A stretch of DNA of 8,685 nt from WJLY01 sp964399265 (GTDB lineage: Bacteria; Joyebacterota; Joyebacteria; Joyebacterales; Joyebacteraceae). The stretch is from positions 1-8,685 of the forward strand of contig CAYNQF010000101.1 in the NCBI GenBank assembly GCA_964399265.1. Direction: 5' to 3'. Of the stretch, positions 1-8,685 are shown piece after piece. The notes beneath the pieces are model-generated. The model had not been told where the DNA came from. It saw nothing but the letters and a program-made list of their open reading frames with translations, and did not search any database. The position numbers were made by a program, and so were the translations under genes. The first letter of the stretch is position 1, and every line of letters begins with the position of its first letter.

Positions 1-1142
1 TACACATCAAAGAATTCTCGATCGAGGTCAGGGAGACCAAGTTGGGGCCGGAGAAGATCACCAGAGATATCCCCAACGCCAGCGACAACTCCCTGGAACA
101 TCTGGACGAAGAGGGCATCATCCGCATCGGCGCGGAGGTCAAGTCGGGATCCATCCTGGTGGGAAAAGTGACGCCGAAGAGCGAGACCGATTCGACCCCG
201 GAGTTCAAGCTGTTGAACTCAATATTCGGCGAGAAAGCCAAGGATGTTCGTGACACAAGCCTGAGGCTGCCCCATGGCATCGAGGGAACTGTCATTGATG
301 TACAAAGGCTGAAACGTTCCGAAGGAGACGAGCTGAACCCTGGAGTGGAGGAGGTGGTAAAGATCCTCATCGCCACCAAGCGGAAGCTTCAGGAGGGAGA
401 CAAGATGGCCGGCCGTCATGGGAATAAGGGTGTGATTGCCCGGATTCTTCCGGAAGAGGATATGCCCTACATGGAGGACGGAACGCCTGTGGATCTGGTA
501 CTCAATCCTTTGGGGGTACCATCGCGTATGAACCTCGGTCAGATCATGGAAACGGAGCTGGGTTGGGCGGGAGCGAAGCTGGGAGAATGGTATGCCACTC
601 CGGTGTTCGAGTCCGCCTCCAACGACATGATCGAGGAGAAGCTCAAAGCCGCGGAGCTTCCCATCAACTCCAAGGTCGAACTGTTTGATGGTTTAACCGG
701 TGAACGATTCGAGAATCCCGTTACCGTAGGTTATATCTACATGATGAAACTGCATCATCTGGTCGATGATAAGATGCACGCTCGGTCAACGGGTCCATAC
801 TCCCTGGTCACTCAGCAGCCCTTGGGAGGAAAAGCCCAATTCGGAGGTCAAAGGCTGGGGGAGATGGAAGTGTGGGCTCTGGAAGCCTATGGGGCGGCCA
901 ACACTCTTCAGGAGTTGCTGACCATCAAGTCGGATGACATGTCGGGGCGGGCCAAGATCTACGAGAGCATTGTAAAAAATGAATCATTCACCCAGGCCGG
1001 TATTCCGGAATCCTTCAACGTTTTGGTGCAGGAGCTGCGCGGGTTGGCCCTCGACGTATCGATCTATGACAACAAGGGCAAACAAATCGCACTGACGGAG
1101 AGGGATGAGGAACTGATCAATCGGCAGGGAAGCCGTTTCTAA
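1..1142 (+). CDS. rpoB: RNA polymerase beta subunit, C-terminal part (5' end outside window)
   Basis: This is the last ~379 codons of the beta subunit, which with beta' forms the catalytic core of RNA polymerase. The frame is open from base 3 (HIKEFSIEVRETKLGPEKI), so the TTG at 42 is an internal Leu codon, not a start. The GDKMAGRHGNKGV motif contains the two conserved active-centre lysines (codons at 402-404 and 426-428). It is followed by the PLGVPSRMNLGQ segment and by KLHHLVDDKMHARSTGPYS/GGKAQFGGQRLGEMEVWALEA, the conserved C-terminal region that clamps onto beta'. The ~100-residue SI2 insertion found in Escherichia coli between the DVQ and GDKMAGR segments is absent. The C-terminus (FNVLVQELRGLALDVSIYD...LTERDEELINRQGSRF) resembles spirochaete RpoB as I remember it. 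The stop is TAA at 1140-1142. About 30% of codons end in A/T, unlike the genes from rpsL onward. Identity is certain; the lineage reading is inference. Confidence 0.98.
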   Translation, partial: HIKEFSIEVRETKLGPEKITRDIPNASDNSLEHLDEEGIIRIGAEVKSGSILVGKVTPKSETDSTPEFKLLNSIFGEKAKDVRDTSLRLPHGIEGTVIDVQRLKRSEGDELNPGVEEVVKILIATKRKLQEGDKMAGRHGNKGVIARILPEEDMPYMEDGTPVDLVLNPLGVPSRMNLGQIMETELGWAGAKLGEWYATPVFESASNDMIEEKLKAAELPINSKVELFDGLTGERFENPVTVGYIYMMKLHHLVDDKMHARSTGPYSLVTQQPLGGKAQFGGQRLGEMEVWALEAYGAANTLQELLTIKSDDMSGRAKIYESIVKNESFTQAGIPESFNVLVQELRGLALDVSIYDNKGKQIALTERDEELINRQGSRF

Positions 1143-1151
1143 TTATGACGA

Positions 1152-1167
1152 CGGGGCGAAAGCCCCG
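1152..1167 (+). other. GNRA-tetraloop hairpin after rpoB stop
   Basis: A perfect 6-bp stem CGGGGC/GCCCCG closes a GAAA tetraloop ten bases after the rpoB stop codon. GNRA loops on GC stems are very stable. No T-run follows, so it is not a standard intrinsic terminator. It may protect the rpoB 3' end or mark an mRNA processing site. The structure follows directly from the sequence; the role is inferred. Confidence 0.55.
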
Positions 1168-1168
1168 G

Positions 1169-1190
1169 AGGAAGATATCGCAATCTTCCT
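1169..1190 (+). promoter_or_regulatory. Hairpin A in rpoB-rpoC spacer (alternative to hairpin B)
   Basis: AGGAAGAT (1169-1176) pairs perfectly with ATCTTCCT (1183-1190) around a 6-base loop. The bases just after it (TGTT) give only a weak T-rich tail, so this is at most a poor intrinsic terminator. Its 3' arm lies inside the 5' arm of the longer hairpin B (1176-1218), so the two cannot coexist. That is the arrangement of an attenuator or switch. Any function is inference. Confidence 0.4.
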
Positions 1191-1218
1191 TGTTCAGCTG
1201 TAATCGAAGATTGCGATA
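1176..1218 (+). promoter_or_regulatory. Hairpin B: 13-bp perfect inverted repeat upstream of rpoC
   Basis: TATCGCAATCTTC (1176-1188) is the exact reverse complement of GAAGATTGCGATA (1206-1218), giving a 13-bp stem with a 17-base loop. Formation uses up the 3' arm of hairpin A. The stem ends nine bases before the rpoC Shine-Dalgarno core, so it could influence rpoC translation, transcript processing or read-through. A perfect 13-bp repeat in a 99-base spacer is unlikely by chance. No U-tract follows, so a simple terminator is not supported. Confidence 0.5.
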
Positions 1219-1241
1219 GTATTCGAGGGAGGGATACTTTT

Positions 1242-1271
<30 letters not shown>
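1209..1271 (+). repeat. 15-base near-perfect direct repeat: spacer copy and rpoC codons 6-10
   Basis: GATTGCGATAGTATT at 1209-1223 matches GATTTCGATAGTATT at 1257-1271 in 14 of 15 bases. The second copy is rpoC codons 6-10 (DFDSI). The first copy lies in the untranslated spacer and overlaps the 3' arm of hairpin B. It could be a small duplication or a mimic of the start region that competes for the same pairing partner. Confidence 0.5.
1225..1233 (+). promoter_or_regulatory. Ribosome binding site of rpoC
   Basis: The purine tract GAGGGAGGG contains a GGAGG core (1228-1232) nine bases before the ATG at 1242. It supports that start over the in-frame ATG at 1251, which lies 18 bases from the core. 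Confidence 0.8.
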
Positions 1272-5348
<4,077 letters not shown>

Positions 5349-5418
5349 AGGGCGGACGGGCGGCGAAGCCGGACGAGGAACGACCAGGGTCACAAGAGAC
5401 AACACGCAGCGGAAGCAC

Positions 5419-5424
5419 AGGAGG
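5419..5424 (+). promoter_or_regulatory. Ribosome binding site that fixes the TTG start of rpsL
   Basis: A full AGGAGG consensus lies five bases before TTG at 5430. It is the strongest Shine-Dalgarno match in the window. With the conserved PTINQLIR sequence immediately after the TTG, it settles the start codon. The 81-base rpoC-rpsL spacer otherwise holds only a 4-bp CGGC/GCCG hairpin (5361-5371) and no clear promoter or terminator. Confidence 0.85.
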
Positions 5425-5429
5425 ACGGA

Positions 5430-5801
5430 TTGCCGACGATCAACCAGCTCATTCGTCGTGGCAGGAGTGAGAAGACCAAGAAGAAGCCCGCGCGGGCTCT
5501 CGAGGGTCACCCCCAGCGCAGAGGCATCTGCACCAGGGTGTACACGACGACGCCGAAGAAGCCGAACTCGGCGCTTCGGAAGGTGGCGAGGGTAAGGCTC
5601 ATGAAGGGCGACTCCGTCACCGCCTACATCCCGGGCGAGGGACACAATCTCCAGGAGCACTCTGTCGTGCTCATCAGGGGTGGCAGGGTGAAGGATCTGC
5701 CGGGCGTTCGCTATCACGTCATCCGCGGGCCGATGGACGCCGCGGGCGTCGACGGGAGAATGCAGTCCCGGTCGAAGTACGGCACGAAGCGGCCGAAGTA
5801 G
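5430..5801 (+). CDS. rpsL: 30S ribosomal protein S12
   Basis: S12 sits at the decoding centre of the 30S subunit and controls translational accuracy. The 123 residues match the family length. The start is TTG, chosen from the AGGAGG five bases upstream and the family N-terminus (M)PTINQLIR. Conserved landmarks are CTRVYTTTPKKPNSALRKVARV (residues 34-55), PGEGHNLQEHS (68-78) and GGRVKDLPGVRYH (84-96). Both lysines that are commonly changed in streptomycin-resistant strains are wild type here (K43, K88). D89 is the position that receives beta-methylthiolation in bacteria that have RimO. It is the first gene after rpoC and is followed by rpsG 75 bases later, the usual str order. Codon use is strongly G/C-ending, like the downstream part of rpoC. 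Confidence 0.98.
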   Translation: MPTINQLIRRGRSEKTKKKPARALEGHPQRRGICTRVYTTTPKKPNSALRKVARVRLMKGDSVTAYIPGEGHNLQEHSVVLIRGGRVKDLPGVRYHVIRGPMDAAGVDGRMQSRSKYGTKRPK

Positions 5802-5810
5802 CGCAGGGAA

Positions 5811-5840
5811 GCCCCGGAGCGGCCGACGCAGCCACCGGGC
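5811..5840 (+). promoter_or_regulatory. Possible S7 autoregulatory hairpin in rpsL-rpsG spacer
   Basis: CCCGG (5813-5817) pairs with CCGGG (5835-5839), and inside it GGC (5821-5823) pairs with GCC (5831-5833), forming an interrupted hairpin. In E. coli, S7 binds the str mRNA between rpsL and rpsG and represses translation. The position fits, but the stem is short, the region is GC-rich and no S7-specific motif was verified. Confidence 0.25.
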
Positions 5841-5861
5841 ACTCGAACGACAGCAACTGCC

Positions 5862-5870
5862 GGAGGAAGG
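5862..5870 (+). promoter_or_regulatory. Ribosome binding site of rpsG
   Basis: GGAGGAAGG ends six bases before the ATG at 5877 and gives a strong, slightly extended Shine-Dalgarno match. Confidence 0.8.
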
Positions 5871-5876
5871 ACCAGG

Positions 5877-6347
5877 ATGCCGAGAAGGCGCGAAGTTCCC
5901 AAGAGAAAGAGGGCGGCCGACCCGAAGTACGGGAGCACGCTCGTGACGCGCTTCGTGAACTGCCTCATGAAGGGCGGCAAGAAGAGTACGGCGGAGGCCA
6001 TCGTATACGACGCGATGGACATCATTGCCGACCGCAGCAAAGAAGACGCGCTGGGTGTCTTCGAGAAGGCCATCAACAACGTGAAGCCCATGCTTGAGGT
6101 CAAGTCGCGCAGGGTGGGCGGCAGCACGTACCAGGTGCCGATCGAGGTCCGTCCGGAGCGGCGCACAGCGCTCGCGTTCAGGTGGATCATCACGTTCGCG
6201 AGACAGCGCTCCGAGCACACCATGGCCGAGAAGCTGGCCGGCGAGCTTCTTGCCGCGTACAAGAAGGAAGGCGCGGCGATGAAGAAGCGCGACGATACGC
6301 ACAGAATGGCGGAGGCCAACAAGGCTCTCGCGCACTACAGATTCTAG
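5877..6347 (+). CDS. rpsG: 30S ribosomal protein S7
   Basis: S7 is a primary 16S rRNA-binding protein that nucleates assembly of the 30S head and lines the mRNA exit/E-site region. The 156 residues match the usual bacterial length. It begins MPRRREVPKRKRAADPKYGS. It shows the conserved VTRFVNCLMKGGKKSTAE (about 23-40), the FEKAINNVKPMLEVKSRRVGGSTYQVP segment (about 61-87) that contributes the beta hairpin, RWIITFARQRSE (about 102-113), and a C-terminal KKRDDTHRMAEANKALAHYRF. The stop is TAG at 6345-6347. It lies between rpsL and fusA as in most bacteria. In E. coli S7 represses this transcript, and the preceding spacer has a weak candidate hairpin. Nothing is truncated or unusual. Confidence 0.98.
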   Translation: MPRRREVPKRKRAADPKYGSTLVTRFVNCLMKGGKKSTAEAIVYDAMDIIADRSKEDALGVFEKAINNVKPMLEVKSRRVGGSTYQVPIEVRPERRTALAFRWIITFARQRSEHTMAEKLAGELLAAYKKEGAAMKKRDDTHRMAEANKALAHYRF

Positions 6348-6473
6348 ACGGGTCTGATCGGGGGAGCATTGCAGCACACGCCGAGCACAACGCTACAGGG
6401 CCCCGAGATCGGGCGGCTTCGGTGCGCGGCGACGAAGGTCGTAGAGGCACGCGGCGATTCACGGAAGGGCAGG

Positions 6474-8555
6474 ATGGCAGCCGAGCGGGGACTCGAGAGA
6501 GTCAGGAACATAGGCATCATGGCTCACATCGATGCCGGCAAGACCACGCTCACTGAGCGCATCCTGTTCTACACGGGTCGCGTACGGCGAATGGGCGAGG
6601 TGCACGACGGCGCGGCCGTGATGGACTGGATGACGCAGGAGAAGGAGCGCGGCATCACCATCACGTCGGCGGCGACCACGACCCATTGGCTCGACCACAG
6701 GGTCAACATCATCGACACACCGGGACACGTCGACTTCACGATGGAGGTCGAGAGGTCGCTCCGGGTGCTCGACGGCGCCGTGGCTGTGTTCTGTGGGGTC
6801 GCGGGGGTGGAGGCGCAGTCGGAGACGGTCTGGAAGCAGGCGGACAAGTACCACATCCCGAGGATCGCGTTCATCAACAAGATGGACCGGGTCGGGGCCG
6901 ACTTCGGGAACGCGGTGTCGATGATCGTCAGCAGGTTGGGAGCGTTCCCGGTCCCGGTCCAGATGCCGATCGGGGCGGGCGAGTCGTTCAGCGGCGTCAT
7001 CGACCTGGTCACGATGAAGGCGGTGACGTTCGATCCCGAGTCCCTGGGCGCGAAGTTCACTCTCACCGAAATCCCGGAGGGGATGTTCGAGGAGGCCGAG
7101 GAGCAGCGCGCGAGCATGATAGAGCACGTCGTCGAGTCGGACGACGCGCTCGCGGAGAAGTACGTGCACGGGGAGGAGCTCACGGAGGACGAGATCCGTC
7201 TCGCCATCCGCAAGGCCACGATCCAGGCGCGCGTCGTGCCGGTGCTGGCGGGCTCTGCCCTCCGGAACATCGGTGTGCAGGGCGTTCTGGACGCGGTAGT
7301 GATGTACCTTCCGTCCCCGAACGACGTGCCCCCGGTGATGGGCCTGAACCCGTACACCGAGAAGGAGGAGACGCGGGAGGCGGACGTCAACGCCCCGTTC
7401 TCGGCGCTGGCGTTCAAGATCGCCGCCGACTCCTACGTTGGCAGGCTCACGTACATCCGCGTCTACTCGGGCAAGATAGAGAAGGGCAAGCAGCTCCTGA
7501 ACCCCAGAACCGAGAAGAAGGAGCGCATCGGCAGGATCCTCCTCATGCACGCCAACAAGCAGGAGGACCTCGACGAGGCGTCGGCGGGCGAGATCGTGGC
7601 CGTGGTCGGGCCGCGCGCGACGGGGACCGGCGACACGCTGTGCGACCCCAAGCACCCGATCACGCTCGAGTCCATGCTATTCCCGGCTCCGGTCGTCTCG
7701 ATCGCGATCGAGCCCAAGACGAAGGCCGACGAGGAGAAGCTCTCGGACACGCTCGCGAAGCTGTCCGAGGAGGACCCGACCTTCGTGACTCGCACGGACG
7801 ACGAGACCGGCCAGACGATCATCTCCGGGATGGGTGAGCTTCACCTCGACGTTCTCATCACGAGAATGGTGCGGGACTTCGGGGTGAGGGCGAACGTCGG
7901 CAAGCCGATGGTCGCCTACAGGGAGACCGTGACGGCCCCGGCCGAGGCGCAGGGGCAGTACATCAGGCAGTCGGGCGGCAAGGGGCAGTACGGCGACGTA
8001 CGGCTCCGCATCGAGCCGCTCTCCTCGGGCGCCGGTGTGGAGGTTCTGGACGAGGTGCGGGACGGCGAGGTACCGAGGGAGTTCGTGGCGGCCGCCAAGG
8101 CCGGCGTCGAGAGCGCTCTTGAGAACGGCATCCTGGCAGGGTATCCGGTCATAGACGTCAAGGTCACCCTGCTGGGCGGGAGCTTCCACGATGTCGATTC
8201 GTCCGACATGGCCTTCAGGGCCGCCGGTTCGATCGGCGTGCGGGAGGCCGCGAAGAAGGCACATCCGATACTGCTCGAGCCGGTGCTCAAGGTCGAGGTG
8301 GTAGTTCCGGAGCAGTACGTGGGCGAGGTCCTGGCCGACCTCTCGGCGCGCGGAGGTCGCATAGAGTCAACGCACCTCCGGTCGGACGCGAGGGTCGTGG
8401 AGGCCACGGTCCCGCTGGGCAAGACGTTCGGATACGCTACCACGCTCCGCTCGCTGACGCAGGGAAGAGGACTCTACACGACTCAGTTCTCGCACTATGC
8501 GGAAGTCCCGCACGATGAACAGCAGAGGATTCTGGCGAGCTGGGGCTGGATCTAG
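6474..8555 (+). CDS. fusA: Elongation factor G
   Basis: EF-G is the GTPase that drives tRNA-mRNA translocation and, with RRF, ribosome recycling. From ATG 6474 the protein is 693 aa, the normal size. The GTPase motifs are G1 AHIDAGKT (17-24), G2 RGITI (59-63), G3 DTPGH (81-85, catalytic His85), G4 NKMD (135-138) and G5 GSAL (260-263). Domain II (FKIAADSYVGRLTYIRVYSG) and domain III (DPTFVTRTDDETGQTIISGMGELHLDV) follow. Domain IV carries QSGGKGQYGDV and HDVDSSDMAFRAAGS at its decoding-site tip, and domain V ends in FGYATTLRSLTQGRGLYTTQFSHYAEVP. The frame stays open upstream to a TTG at 6369, but those 35 codons lack EF-G similarity. ATG 6474 has GGAAGGG four bases upstream and the family-like start, so it is preferred. 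The 126-base spacer after rpsG shows no clear promoter. The position in the str cluster argues for the canonical housekeeping EF-G over a paralogue. Confidence 0.97.
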   Translation: MAAERGLERVRNIGIMAHIDAGKTTLTERILFYTGRVRRMGEVHDGAAVMDWMTQEKERGITITSAATTTHWLDHRVNIIDTPGHVDFTMEVERSLRVLDGAVAVFCGVAGVEAQSETVWKQADKYHIPRIAFINKMDRVGADFGNAVSMIVSRLGAFPVPVQMPIGAGESFSGVIDLVTMKAVTFDPESLGAKFTLTEIPEGMFEEAEEQRASMIEHVVESDDALAEKYVHGEELTEDEIRLAIRKATIQARVVPVLAGSALRNIGVQGVLDAVVMYLPSPNDVPPVMGLNPYTEKEETREADVNAPFSALAFKIAADSYVGRLTYIRVYSGKIEKGKQLLNPRTEKKERIGRILLMHANKQEDLDEASAGEIVAVVGPRATGTGDTLCDPKHPITLESMLFPAPVVSIAIEPKTKADEEKLSDTLAKLSEEDPTFVTRTDDETGQTIISGMGELHLDVLITRMVRDFGVRANVGKPMVAYRETVTAPAEAQGQYIRQSGGKGQYGDVRLRIEPLSSGAGVEVLDEVRDGEVPREFVAAAKAGVESALENGILAGYPVIDVKVTLLGGSFHDVDSSDMAFRAAGSIGVREAAKKAHPILLEPVLKVEVVVPEQYVGEVLADLSARGGRIESTHLRSDARVVEATVPLGKTFGYATTLRSLTQGRGLYTTQFSHYAEVPHDEQQRILASWGWI

Positions 8556-8560
8556 ATAGA

Positions 8561-8582
8561 CCGCGGCGGGTTGCTGCCGCGG
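8561..8582 (+). other. 7-bp GC hairpin between fusA and tuf
   Basis: CCGCGGC (8561-8567) pairs perfectly with GCCGCGG (8576-8582) around an 8-base loop, five bases after the fusA stop. The following bases (ACCGATAATACG) have no T-run, so it is not a typical intrinsic terminator. It could be a partial attenuator, an RNase processing site, or a 3' stabiliser separating fusA from the usually more abundant tuf message. Confidence 0.45.
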
Positions 8583-8634
8583 ACCGATAATACGAAACGA
8601 AAGAGTAATGCACGGACTCAGGGGGTTGCGAGAG

Positions 8635-8685
8635 ATGGCGAAGGAGAAGTTCGAGAGGAAGAAGCCTCACGTCAACGTCGGTACG
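8635..8685 (+). CDS. tuf: Elongation factor Tu, N-terminus (3' part outside window)
   Basis: Only 17 codons are present: MAKEKFERKKPHVNVGT. This is the typical EF-Tu N-terminus, and the PHVNVGT segment leads directly into the GHVDHGKT P-loop in the family. EF-Tu delivers aminoacyl-tRNA to the ribosomal A site as a GTP complex. A purine stretch AGGGGG (8620-8625) lies nine bases upstream of the ATG and is a moderate Shine-Dalgarno match. Placement right after fusA is the standard str-operon order and supports the call despite the short fragment. Confidence 0.93.
   Translation, partial: MAKEKFERKKPHVNVGT

Noticed and set aside
42..1142. A separate gene starting at TTG 42
   Set aside because: The frame is open to the window edge and the upstream residues continue conserved RpoB sequence, so this is the 3' part of rpoB.
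1190..1222. Possible promoter TTGTTC...GATAGT/TAGTAT in front of rpoC
   Set aside because: Spacing of 19-21 bases and a poor -10 box, within a region better explained by inverted repeats.
6369..6473. N-terminal extension of EF-G from a TTG at 6369
   Set aside because: The 35 extra residues have no EF-G similarity. The ATG at 6474 has its own purine-rich binding site and gives the standard length and N-terminus.
6459..7655. 398-codon minus-strand open frame opposite fusA
   Set aside because: It lies entirely opposite conserved EF-G sequence, and the translation is His/Arg/Asp-rich without domain features.
8561..8595. Intrinsic terminator after fusA
   Set aside because: The stem is good but no T-run follows, and tuf begins 52 bases later on the same strand.

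Overview
The window is a piece of the bacterial transcription/translation ('str') locus, all on the + strand: the 3' end of rpoB, a complete rpoC, rpsL (S12), rpsG (S7), fusA (EF-G), and the first 17 codons of tuf (EF-Tu). There is no sign of mobile elements, CRISPR, tRNA or rRNA genes, or an accessory cassette, and no gene-free stretch exceeds 130 bases. I did not find a new gene system. The unusual content is in the composition and in the intergenic RNA.

Organism: a bacterium, but the two ends of the window do not look alike. From base 1 to about 2140 (rpoB tail, rpoB-rpoC spacer, first ~300 codons of rpoC), about a quarter to 30% of codons end in A or T (hand count). The encoded protein reads, from memory of the families, most like spirochaete RpoB/RpoC: it has a RpoB C-terminus without the SI2 insertion, and the 'QDFDSIMIKLASP' start of RpoC. 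From about 2140 to the end, codons are almost all G/C-ending (about 93% in the first ~150 codons past the break). This part of RpoC, with its SI3-type trigger-loop insertion and 'NNILLPANGRP..PSQDIVLGCYYLT' segment, reads more like high-GC Gram-negative lineages of the FCB/candidate-phylum type. The reading frame is uninterrupted across the break. The window is therefore either a metagenome assembly chimera joined in a very conserved part of rpoC, or a real inter-lineage recombinant. I think a chimera is more likely. The taxonomic readings are inference and were not tested by search.

Layout: rpoB tail (1-1142); a 99-base spacer (1143-1241) rich in competing inverted repeats; rpoC (1242-5348); an 81-base spacer; rpsL with a TTG start (5430-5801); a 75-base spacer with a possible S7-type hairpin; rpsG (5877-6347); a 126-base spacer; fusA (6474-8555); a 79-base spacer with a 7-bp GC-rich hairpin; tuf start (8635 to window end). 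The genes are closely spaced and co-directional, and no convincing internal promoter or U-tract terminator is visible, so a single operon is likely.

How the genes work together: RpoB and RpoC form the catalytic core of RNA polymerase. S12 and S7 build the decoding centre and head of the 30S subunit. EF-G and EF-Tu drive translocation and aminoacyl-tRNA delivery. Grouping them couples production of the transcription and translation machinery.
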